DNA from: JANDLT01 sp041743485
GTDB taxonomy: Bacteria > Acidobacteriota > Blastocatellia > Pyrinomonadales > Pyrinomonadaceae
Assembly: GCA_041743485.1 (NCBI GenBank)
Contig: JBGTMR010000083.1
Coordinates: 1 to 14,699 of the forward strand
DNA length: 14,699 nt
Direction of reading: 5' to 3'
The first letter of the stretch is position 1. The number at the start of each line of letters is the position of its first letter. The notes beneath the pieces were generated by a model. It ran no database searches, had not been told where the DNA came from, and saw nothing but the letters and a program-made list of their open reading frames with translations. Positions 1 through 6,030 of this stretch are shown piece after piece. The position numbers and the translations under genes were made by a program.

Positions 1-1344
1 TCCTCACTCGCGCGCGGCGAACTCCGCATCATCGGCGCGACGACCACCACTGAATACAAGGAATACATCGGAGAAGATGAAGCCCTCGCGCGCCGCTTCC
101 GCACGGTGAAAGTTGACGAGCCTTCAATCAGTGAGACACGCGAAATCCTTTTCGGTTTGCGCCCGCGTCTCGAACGTAATTACTCGGTCACAATTTCCGA
201 CGCGGCGATTAACACCGCTCTGGAAATGGCTCCGAAGTACATTCGTTCGCTTCACTTGCCCGACAAGGCAATCGGCTGGCTCGATACGGCGGCGGTCAAA
301 GTCGAGATTAACGAACCGCAGGCTGTTGTCGAACCCAAGCATATTATCGAAGTCATTTCACAGGAATCGCGCATCCCGCGTGACATGATTTTCCGCGACA
401 CCAACGACCGTTTCGCCAACATGGAAGTTGATTTAGGCAAGCGTGTCATCGGACAGAAGGAAGCCGTGCAGTCCGTCGCGCATCGCCTTCGTCTTAATAA
501 GGGTCCCTTAAAGGACAATCATTACAAGCCGGACGGCGTGCTTCTGTTCTTGGGTCCGACGGGCGTCGGTAAAACCGAACTCGCCAAAGCGGTCGCTGAA
601 TTTATGTTCGGCGACGAAGAAAAGATGGTGCGCGTTGACCTCTCGGAATACGGCGACGGCGTGGTCGGTATCGAAAAACTCATCGGTATGCCGCGCGGTA
701 TAGTCGGCAGTGAACGCGGCGGGATTCTTACCGAACAACTGCGCGAGAATCCTTACACCGTGCTGCTTCTCGATGAAGTCGAAAAAGCTTCGCCTTATTT
801 GATGAATCTTTTCCTGCAAGCTTTCGATGAAGGTTGGCTGACGGACGGGCGCGGCAAGAAAGTTTATCTCTCCGATGCCATCATCATCATGACCTCGAAC
901 TTGGGCAGCGAGAATTTCAAGAAGTACGAAAAGCCGCTTGGCTTCGGCAAGAAAACACTCGGCGATATGCGCGAAATCAAAGGTCAGGTGATGAAGTCCG
1001 CCGAAACGAGATTCTCACCGGAGTTCCGCAATCGCATTGATCAAATCGTTATCTTCTCGCCGCTGACGATGGATGAAGTGCGAAGCATCGCGCAGATTTA
1101 CTTGTCTCGTTTAAGCCGTCAAATGGAAGGGCAAGGCAAGTCGGTCGAAGTCACCGAAGCCGCGCTTGACCTCTTAACCTTAAAAGGTTTCAGCCCGGCT
1201 TACGGCGCGCGCTTCCTTAAACGCCACATTGATGAGCAAGTCAAACTGCCATTAACGACGATGTGGAAAACCGGCACGCACTTCAAAGTTGACGCGACGG
1301 ACGGTGAAATCAACATCACCAACATGGACGTTGTGGTCGTCTAG
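1..1344 (+). CDS. Clp/Hsp100 AAA+ ATPase, C-terminal part (5' end outside window)
   Basis: The reading frame is open from base 1, so the start lies upstream; 447 residues are visible. The first part is the end of AAA domain 1, with the arginine-finger stretch LARRFR and the HLPDKAIGWLDTAA lid motif. Domain 2 follows after only a short linker, so the long coiled-coil middle domain of ClpB is absent and the layout is ClpA/ClpC-like. Domain 2 has Walker A GPTGVGKT (553-576), Walker B LLLDEVEK, sensor 1 IIIMTSN and the NRID arginine finger. After sensor 1 comes an LGF tripeptide (937-945), where ClpA and ClpC carry the [LIV]-G-[FL] loop that docks on ClpP. It is therefore likely to unfold proteins for a ClpP-type protease. 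The domain-2 pore loop, usually GYVG, reads GIVG (697-708). Family assignment is firm; the exact subfamily (ClpA, ClpC or a paralogue) is not. Confidence 0.93.
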   Translation, partial: SSLARGELRIIGATTTTEYKEYIGEDEALARRFRTVKVDEPSISETREILFGLRPRLERNYSVTISDAAINTALEMAPKYIRSLHLPDKAIGWLDTAAVKVEINEPQAVVEPKHIIEVISQESRIPRDMIFRDTNDRFANMEVDLGKRVIGQKEAVQSVAHRLRLNKGPLKDNHYKPDGVLLFLGPTGVGKTELAKAVAEFMFGDEEKMVRVDLSEYGDGVVGIEKLIGMPRGIVGSERGGILTEQLRENPYTVLLLDEVEKASPYLMNLFLQAFDEGWLTDGRGKKVYLSDAIIIMTSNLGSENFKKYEKPLGFGKKTLGDMREIKGQVMKSAETRFSPEFRNRIDQIVIFSPLTMDEVRSIAQIYLSRLSRQMEGQGKSVEVTEAALDLLTLKGFSPAYGARFLKRHIDEQVKLPLTTMWKTGTHFKVDATDGEINITNMDVVVV

Positions 1345-1370
1345 TTTGCGCTTGATGATGTTTCAATAAA

Positions 1371-1409
1371 CGAAAGGCTTTAAGTGTCAATGACACTTAA
1401 AGCCTTTCG
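1371..1409 (+). terminator. Strong hairpin after the Clp gene, probable terminator
   Basis: Two perfect 19-base arms (1371-1389 and 1391-1409) surround a single base, starting 26 bases after the clp stop. There is no long T tract, only short T runs (CCTTTCGCCTTT), so intrinsic termination is likely but not proven. No gene reads toward it from the right, so it serves the clp gene. Confidence 0.6.
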
Positions 1410-1480
1410 CCTTTGTAATGAACAATCATCTTTAGGTAAAGTTAATGTCAGGCGCGACATAAGGAAAGAACTAATAAGAC

Positions 1481-1576
1481 TTAGCCGCGAAATCACACGA
1501 AACAACGCGAATAAAGGCAAATGAAGATTAAAGATTCGGTTTGTTTAGTGTTCGGTTCGTGGTGTTTCGTGGCTAA
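1481..1576. repeat. Imperfect inverted repeat, TTAGCC-CGAAA type
   Basis: The left arm at 1481-1506 begins TTAGCCGCGAAATCACACGA. The right arm (1551-1576) read on the other strand begins TTAGCCACGAAACACCACGA. The arms agree at about 20 of 26 positions and are separated by about 44 bases. The sequence resembles the dispersed TTAGCCACGAA-type intergenic repeats of many environmental bacteria. No coding content is seen. Confidence 0.5.
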
Positions 1577-1588
1577 AACTCTTATATC

Positions 1589-1681
1589 ATAGGACTTTCT
1601 CATTTTCGTTTTCCTCTTTGGTCGTATCCTTTCTTAATTTGAAATTTCAAATTTGAAATCTTGAATTTGAGAAAGTCCTAT
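1589..1681. repeat. Inverted repeat with 14-bp arms enclosing an 18-bp palindrome
   Basis: ATAGGACTTTCTCA at 1589-1602 returns as its exact reverse complement at 1668-1681. The 65-base interior contains the perfect palindrome AATTTGAAATTTCAAATT (1636-1653). The unit is about 93 bp and non-coding, the size of a small MITE-like or REP-like element; I see no transposase. Confidence 0.55.
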
Positions 1682-1743
1682 ATCGAACTGACGTTAAAGT
1701 CATCGCTCCAACTCACACTCCGAATTTTGCATCTCTAAAAACT

Positions 1744-2682
1744 ATGCGACGTTTTAACCTCACAAAACCCCTCATACTTTTTTGCGTCACAATCGCTTTT
1801 CTCTTTAACATTCATACGACATCGGCGCACGCTCAATCTTCCGCCGCACGCATCCCCGTACCGCTTCCGACTCCTCAACCGACGCCGACACCGGAAGCGG
1901 CAAAAACCGCCGCGCCTTCATCCGACGCCGCGCCGACGCCGGAAAACACCGCGCAGGCTGAAGCCGTACTCGCCAAAGTTTTACAGACCGTCGGCGGTCA
2001 AACGTATCTTCAAGCCCGAACGCAAACGGGTCGCGGTCGCTTCTCGGTGTTTGTTGATGCGGTCGCCGGTTTGCCCGCCGTGTTCGATGACACGGTTGTT
2101 TATCCCGACCGTCAACGCACGGAGTTTCGCGGCAGTTCGGTTCGTTTAATTCAAGTCAACACGGGCGACGGCGGTTGGGTGTTCGATGCCGCGACGCGCA
2201 CGATTAAAGATTTGACCGCCGCTCAAGTGACAGACTTTCGCACCGCGCTTCGCGCCAGCCTCGACAATCTTTTGCGCGGCGAATGGCGACGCGGCACAGA
2301 CAAAGCGACGCTCTCATACATCGGACGCCGTGAAGCCGGAATCGGACGCCGCAACGAAGCTTTGCGCCTGACATACCCGGAAGGATTTGCGGTCGAATTC
2401 GAGTTCGGTGCGAAAGACAATCTGCCCGCGAAGATTCTGTATCGCCGCTCGATGAAGAAAGACGATGCGGGCGACGACCCCGAAGCGATGAAAATCGTGC
2501 TTGAAGAAGACCGCTTCGCGCAGTTTATCAATGTCGGCGGCATACTCTCGCCGTTCGTCGTTGACCACTTCCGCGACGGCAAACAAACCAGCCGCGTCAA
2601 TTATGAAACGCTCGAATACAACCGTCCCGTCGCGGATAGTGTGTTTGCCCGTCCCACGAATCTTAAAAACTTAATGAAGTAA
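1744..2682 (+). CDS. Secreted protein with Pro-rich linker and LolA-like domain, function unknown
   Basis: The 312-residue protein starts with a clear signal peptide: basic MRRFNLTK, a hydrophobic core to about residue 24, and a likely cut after AHA or AHAQ near residue 30. A low-complexity Pro/Thr/Ala linker (about 35-70) follows. The rest is a beta-rich domain with alternating charged strands (GRGRFSVFVD, RQRTEFRG, GWVFDAAT, VEFEFG, SRVNYETLEYNRPV). This pattern resembles the outer-membrane lipoprotein-sorting (LolA/LolB) fold common in secreted acidobacterial proteins. No catalytic motif is visible. There is no lipobox cysteine, so it is probably periplasmic and soluble. No conserved neighbour points to a role. 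The ATG start is chosen because the signal peptide begins there; no strong Shine-Dalgarno precedes it. The gene is real; the fold is a suggestion. Confidence 0.85.
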   Translation: MRRFNLTKPLILFCVTIAFLFNIHTTSAHAQSSAARIPVPLPTPQPTPTPEAAKTAAPSSDAAPTPENTAQAEAVLAKVLQTVGGQTYLQARTQTGRGRFSVFVDAVAGLPAVFDDTVVYPDRQRTEFRGSSVRLIQVNTGDGGWVFDAATRTIKDLTAAQVTDFRTALRASLDNLLRGEWRRGTDKATLSYIGRREAGIGRRNEALRLTYPEGFAVEFEFGAKDNLPAKILYRRSMKKDDAGDDPEAMKIVLEEDRFAQFINVGGILSPFVVDHFRDGKQTSRVNYETLEYNRPVADSVFARPTNLKNLMK

Positions 2683-2753
2683 CTACGTGGGTACACACAG
2701 ATGTTTCCTAAAAGGACGAGAGAAGACAGCCAAAGGCAAGCAATGACTTATAA

Positions 2754-3101
2754 TTATCGCTTTGACCGCACATCTTTGATTTGAGGTTTCTCTGTGGTGT
2801 AGAAAATCATCTCGCGTTCTTCTGTATGCACAACGTACATCATCTTATCCGGTTCGGAGTGTTCATCTAATCCAATCAGAGAGTCAGTGATTTCCCCCTC
2901 GGCATTTTCTTCTGCGTCTTCATCCCAATTTGGCTTGTCCGAAAAACTTTCAACCTTCGAGAAGGTCAGGATTCTTGTAATTGGTGAAAATTCTTCGGGA
3001 GGTTTAATGAATTCAATGATGAGGTTTCTTTCAGTAAAGTCATAGTCAATACTGCGAATACAATAGAAGTTTCCTTCAGTTACTCTCTTTTCGAGATTCA
3101 T
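2754..3101 (-). CDS. Acidic 115-residue protein of unknown function
   Basis: I do not recognise a family. The ATG at 3101 is preferred because AGAGGG stands six bases before it and because the longer frame (from 3173) would overlap rnhB by about 60 bases. The protein begins MNLEKRVTEGNFYCIRS. It has an alternating beta-strand pattern in the first half, a strongly acidic middle (DEDAEENAEGEITD) and a basic tail. No signal peptide or membrane segment is visible. It starts ten bases after the rnhB stop, so it is probably co-transcribed at the distal end of the ffh-rnhB cluster. Base use is clearly more AT-rich than in rnhB and trmD, which hints at later acquisition. The small size and acidity are compatible with an immunity or inhibitor protein, but nothing shows this. 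Confidence 0.65.
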   Translation of the reverse strand: MNLEKRVTEGNFYCIRSIDYDFTERNLIIEFIKPPEEFSPITRILTFSKVESFSDKPNWDEDAEENAEGEITDSLIGLDEHSEPDKMMYVVHTEEREMIFYTTEKPQIKDVRSKR

Positions 3102-3111
3102 AACGTTCCCT

Positions 3112-3744
3112 CTAAACTTCCGGTAACACACCGCGAAAGCTGCGACGATGAAGAGGACACGCCCCGTGTTCACGAAGCGCGGCGAGGTGCGCCCGCGTGC
3201 CGTAACCGACGTGTGAAGCGAAGCCGTAGTTCGGATAAAGCGCGTCGTATTCGCGCATCAGATTGTCACGATAAACCTTGGCGATAACCGATGCCGCCGC
3301 GATGGAAGCCGAAACCGCGTCGCCGCCGATGATGCTCTTCTGCGTGGTGTTAATGTTAAGTTTGACCGCATCAAGCAAGAGATAATCGGCGGGCGTGTCA
3401 AGCTTTTCGAGAGCGGACAGCATCGCTTGATACGTCGCCTGTAAAATGTTGATGCGGTCAATCTCATCCGCTTCGGTGACGCCGACGGAGTATGCGGTCA
3501 CAGTGTTTATAAGTTCCGCGTTGATGCGTTCACGCGCGGTGCGGCTTAATTTTTTCGAGTCGTTCAAGCCTTCCGGCAAAGGCGCGTCGGGATTCAAAAT
3601 ACACGCGGCGGCGACCACCGCTCCGGCGAGTGCGCCGCGCCCGACTTCATCCACTCCGGCGACGCGGCGAAACCCTTGTTTCCATGCTTCCGTTTCAAAA
3701 TTGAGGTCAATAAGGGAACGGGCGGCGGGCTTTCTTTTCGTCAT
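3112..3744 (-). CDS. rnhB: Ribonuclease HII
   Basis: RNase HII cuts the RNA strand of RNA-DNA hybrids and nicks at single ribonucleotides misincorporated in DNA, in the cytoplasm. The 210-residue protein has the family-defining VAGVDEVGRGALAG motif, with metal ligands D32 and E33. The third acid is D125 in LLLDAVKL and the fourth is D160 in AKVYRD. The C-terminal block YGFASHVGYGTRAHLAALREHG is also typical. Length is normal. The ATG at 3744 leaves a 30-residue N-terminal arm before the catalytic motif, slightly longer than in E. coli. It follows rplS in the usual order, but a hairpin-rich 108-base spacer separates the two genes. Confidence 0.97.
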   Translation of the reverse strand: MTKRKPAARSLIDLNFETEAWKQGFRRVAGVDEVGRGALAGAVVAAACILNPDAPLPEGLNDSKKLSRTARERINAELINTVTAYSVGVTEADEIDRINILQATYQAMLSALEKLDTPADYLLLDAVKLNINTTQKSIIGGDAVSASIAAASVIAKVYRDNLMREYDALYPNYGFASHVGYGTRAHLAALREHGACPLHRRSFRGVLPEV

Positions 3745-3763
3745 GACTCTTCACATCCATATT

Positions 3764-3830
3764 TGTTTAGAGGCGGACTATGCCCGCCGCCCGCTCATTA
3801 CGGACGGCGGGCATAGCCCGCCTATAAACA
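3764..3830. repeat. GC-rich hairpin between rplS and rnhB
   Basis: Two 26-base arms (3764-3789 and 3805-3830) match at 24 positions and flank a 15-base loop. The core on both sides is the GGCGGRCTATGCCCGCCG type. Its place in the spacer suggests a dispersed REP-like palindrome. In the transcript it would form a strong stem that could attenuate rnhB or protect the upstream mRNA. No T tract follows on the minus strand, so it is not a standard terminator. Confidence 0.65.
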
Positions 3831-3852
3831 TTGCCTAGGTTATACCGGAAGT

Positions 3853-4263
3853 TTAACCGTTCTTGCCCCCGCCACCGGCAGTCGCACCCTTCGCGGTGTT
3901 CGTGCCTTTTTGGATGCGCGTGTCCTTCTCACGAATGCGCGCCGCTTTGCCGCGCAACTCACGAAGGTAATAGAGTTTCGCCCTCCGCACACGTCCCTGA
4001 CGAACAAGGTCAATGTGGTCAACGATGGTCGCGTGAAGCGGAAAAATGCGCTCAACGCCGATTCCGAAACTCACCTTACGTACGGTGATAGTTTCACGTA
4101 TGCCACCGCCTTTGCGGGCAATCACGACGCCTTCAAAAACCTGAAGCCGTTCCTTAGTTGCCGACTCCTTGATGCGAACGTGAACGCGCACCGAATCCCC
4201 CGGTTGAAAGGCGGGAATGTTGTCGCGCATCTGCGCCTTTTCGATTGTGTCTAAGCGATTCAT
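3853..4263 (-). CDS. rplS: 50S ribosomal protein L19
   Basis: L19 is a large-subunit protein at the interface with the 30S subunit. The 136-residue product shows the family body: FQPGDSVRVHVRIKES, RLQVFEGVVIARKGGG, ETITVRKVSFGIGVERIFPLH and the RRAKLYYLRELRGKAARI block. I chose the ATG at 4263 (MNRLDTIEK) rather than the upstream in-frame codon at 4290 because CGGAG lies just upstream at normal spacing and the protein then begins like other L19s. After the conserved core there is an extra tail of about 20 residues, rich in Gly, Lys and Thr and ending GGGGKNG. It lies 30 bases after trmD in the standard order. Confidence 0.97.
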   Translation of the reverse strand: MNRLDTIEKAQMRDNIPAFQPGDSVRVHVRIKESATKERLQVFEGVVIARKGGGIRETITVRKVSFGIGVERIFPLHATIVDHIDLVRQGRVRRAKLYYLRELRGKAARIREKDTRIQKGTNTAKGATAGGGGKNG

Positions 4264-4293
4264 AATTAAACTCCGTATCTTAAATTTCAAATC

Positions 4294-5043
4294 TTAATCT
4301 TCAGCCAGCCACGCCTTTTCCTCTTCGGTTAAAGCCGCGCCGTTTATCAAGTCGGGACGATTGCGTTTCGTTTTAAGCAATGCCGCGCGTCGTCGCCAAG
4401 TTGCGATTGCGGCATGATGACCTTCAAGCAATACATCCGGCACAGGCATCTCACGAAACTGCGGCGGGCGCGTGTAATGCGGAAAATCGAGCGTGCCGTC
4501 GGAAAACGATTCATTGACCGCACTCGTTTCACTACCTAATGCACCGGGAACAAGCCGCGTCACGGCATCAATCAACACGACGGCGGCAGGTTCGCCGCCC
4601 GATAAAACATAATCACCAATCGAGATTTCATCCGTCGCCAAATGCCTTGCGACGCGCTCATCAACGCCTTCGTATCGCCCGCAAATCAACACGATTTGTT
4701 TCGCGTTCATCGCCAAATCTGCGGCGATGCTTTGCGTCAAACTTTTTCCTTGCGGCGAAAGCAAGACGACGCGCTTTTGTGAATTTGAAGCTTCGCCGTT
4801 CGGATTTTCATTGCGAATTAAATCTTCCACCGCCGCGAAAATCGGCTCCGGTTTCATCACCATTCCGTCGCCGCCGCCAAACGGACGGTCATCCGTCATG
4901 CGATGCTTGTCCGTCGTCCACAATCGCAAATCGTGCGCGTGAATTTCGACGAGAGCGGCGGCGCGTGCGCGGCGCACAATGCCGTAATCAAAGACCGCAC
5001 CGAAAAACTCCGGGAAAATCGTCAGAACATCAAAACGAAGCAC
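4294..5043 (-). CDS. trmD: tRNA (guanine-N1-)-methyltransferase
   Basis: TrmD methylates G37 of tRNAs next to the anticodon using S-adenosylmethionine and so prevents frameshifting. Visible motifs are RFDVLTIFPEFF at the start, PFGGGDGMVMKPEPI, LICGRYEGVDERV and the trefoil-knot SAM site DEISIGDYVLSGGEPAA, followed by RLVPGALG. The start is uncertain. A GTG at 5043 puts the canonical RFDVLTIFP near the N terminus and has GGGG nine bases upstream; this gives 249 residues, normal for the family. A TTG at 5082, eight bases after the rimM stop, would add 13 unconserved residues. Confidence 0.95.
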   Translation of the reverse strand: MLRFDVLTIFPEFFGAVFDYGIVRRARAAALVEIHAHDLRLWTTDKHRMTDDRPFGGGDGMVMKPEPIFAAVEDLIRNENPNGEASNSQKRVVLLSPQGKSLTQSIAADLAMNAKQIVLICGRYEGVDERVARHLATDEISIGDYVLSGGEPAAVVLIDAVTRLVPGALGSETSAVNESFSDGTLDFPHYTRPPQFREMPVPDVLLEGHHAAIATWRRRAALLKTKRNRPDLINGAALTEEEKAWLAED

Positions 5044-5090
5044 AACGCGAATCCCCAAACTTCCCCGCTCAAAACCCTGCAAACGGCGAT

Positions 5091-5621
5091 TTACAAATCG
5101 AGCAAATTATCCGGCGGGTCAACGCGAATCAACTTGTTCGCCACATCAATCTCAACGCATATCTCACGCGCCATCGGAACGAGATGCTCGCGCTTCTGTT
5201 CATCAAAGATGATGAGAACCGGAACGCCGCCCGTGTGCAAAACTTCCGCGACGTGACCTATCTTTTGCCCGTCAACCGTCTCCGCCGCGCACCCCACGAG
5301 TTGCCATTCGTAAAACTCATCTTCTTCGAGAGCGACGCATTCAGATTCCGGGATTGCCAAATCCGCCGGAGCTAAATGCTCGACCGCTTCGATTGAATCA
5401 TGATTTTTGAACTTCAAGATGACACGGTTTTTTTGAAACCAATGGTTCTCAAGTTCAAGCGTCCCGCGCGCGCGCCCTTCGGCGTCAAGCAAAGTCAGTT
5501 CGCGTGTGTCGTCGAAGCGTTCGGGAAAGTCTGTCAGAATCTCCGCCACCACTTCACCGCGCAAACCGCGCGGGCGAAGAATCCGCGCGACGACGACATA
5601 ATCACCCGCGACTTCACTCAA
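5091..5621 (-). CDS. rimM: 16S rRNA processing protein RimM
   Basis: RimM helps mature the 30S head and binds S19. The 176-residue protein has the N-terminal RimM barrel (VVVARILRPRGLRGEVVAEILTD) and a C-terminal PRC-barrel domain (EFYEWQLVGCAAETVDGQKIGHVAEV, then VPMAREICVEID). The start is a TTG at 5621. An in-frame TGA lies just six bases upstream, so no longer product is possible, and AGGCGG sits about seven bases before the TTG. It lies 17 bases after the rpsP stop. The small KH-domain gene that often stands between rpsP and rimM is absent. Confidence 0.95.
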   Translation of the reverse strand: MSEVAGDYVVVARILRPRGLRGEVVAEILTDFPERFDDTRELTLLDAEGRARGTLELENHWFQKNRVILKFKNHDSIEAVEHLAPADLAIPESECVALEEDEFYEWQLVGCAAETVDGQKIGHVAEVLHTGGVPVLIIFDEQKREHLVPMAREICVEIDVANKLIRVDPPDNLLDL

Positions 5622-5638
5622 GATTCAACCGCCTCACA

Positions 5639-5935
5639 CTAAGCCGTCGCCGCAACTTCACCCGTCGCGTCCGGCGTCGAGCCTTGCGCGGCGTCAAGGG
5701 TTCTGACGTGCTTTTTAATCAACTGGCGCACGGTGTCCGACGGTTGCGCTCCATGATCCATCCAATACTGAACGCGCTCCATGTTCAACTTAACTTCCGC
5801 AGGATTGCGCGTAGGGTTATAAGTCCCCACATTTTCGAGATACCCACCATCGCGCTTCGTCAACTTTTCTTTAACGACGATGCGGTATGCCGGACGCTTC
5901 TTCGCGCCCATTCTCATAAGTCTGATTGCTAACAA
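5639..5935 (-). CDS. rpsP: 30S ribosomal protein S16
   Basis: S16 is an early-to-intermediate assembling protein of the 30S body. The canonical N terminus LAIRLMRMGAKKRPAYRIVV is present, followed by RDGGYLENVGTYNP and the WMDHGAQPSDTVRQLIKKH block. The start is a TTG at 5935: it places the conserved AIRLMR at residues 3-8, and an excellent GGAGGT (5943-5948) lies seven bases upstream. The product is 98 residues, normal for S16, with a short Ala/Thr-rich tail. Longer frames read through the inverted repeat and are not credible. The Shine-Dalgarno lies in a small stem, so translation may be tuned by structure. Confidence 0.96.
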   Translation of the reverse strand: MLAIRLMRMGAKKRPAYRIVVKEKLTKRDGGYLENVGTYNPTRNPAEVKLNMERVQYWMDHGAQPSDTVRQLIKKHVRTLDAAQGSTPDATGEVAATA

Positions 5936-5939
5936 ATCT

Positions 5940-5954
5940 TTCACCTCCGGTGAA
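5940..5954 (-). promoter_or_regulatory. Shine-Dalgarno of rpsP inside a short hairpin
   Basis: On the minus strand the leader reads TTCACC-GGA-GGTGAA: a six-base stem with a three-base loop that contains GGAGGT, the only good ribosome binding site for rpsP. The stem would partly mask it. It fixes the TTG start at 5935. Masking is inferred from pairing only. Confidence 0.5.
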
Positions 5955-6030
5955 GGTGACAAGTGACAAGTGACGAGTGACAAGAAAGAATGTTTTCCAT
6001 CTTGTCACTCGTCACTTGTCACTTGTCACC
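5955..6030. repeat. Perfect 30-bp inverted repeat built of heptamers, ffh-rpsP junction
   Basis: Arms 5955-5984 and 6001-6030 are exact reverse complements with a 16-base loop. Each arm is made of the heptamer GTGACAA repeated four times, one copy altered to GTGACGA in both arms. The ffh stop TGA (6026-6028) lies inside one arm, and the rpsP ribosome binding site begins seven bases beyond the other. In the ffh-rpsP transcript it would form one long uninterrupted duplex. Confidence 0.85.

Larger units (their letters stand above)
1345..1743. other. Gene-free, repeat-rich spacer
   Basis: This 399-base spacer between two plus-strand genes has no convincing reading frame. It holds the hairpin at 1371-1409, a diverged inverted repeat (1481-1576), a second inverted repeat (1589-1681) and an 18-bp palindrome (1636-1653). 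The promoter of the downstream gene should lie at its right end, but I see no clear -35/-10 pair. Confidence 0.7.

Noticed and set aside
1653..1684. Promoter for the secreted-protein gene (TTGAAA and TATATC)
   Set aside because: The spacing is 20 bases and both boxes fall inside the AT-rich palindrome, so the match is likely by chance.
3102..3173. Upstream extension of the acidic small protein into rnhB
   Set aside because: The ATG at 3101 has a good ribosome binding site and the extension would be read entirely inside the rnhB coding region.
4539..5375. 278-codon plus-strand open frame opposite trmD and rimM
   Set aside because: It is antisense to two unmistakable genes, very rich in Arg and Pro, and matches no protein pattern; the frame stays open because of their codon bias.
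5936..5983. Longer rpsP start at 5983
   Set aside because: The extra 16 residues are encoded by the heptamer repeat, start at a TTG inside it, and are absent from S16 proteins; the strong ribosome binding site fits 5935.
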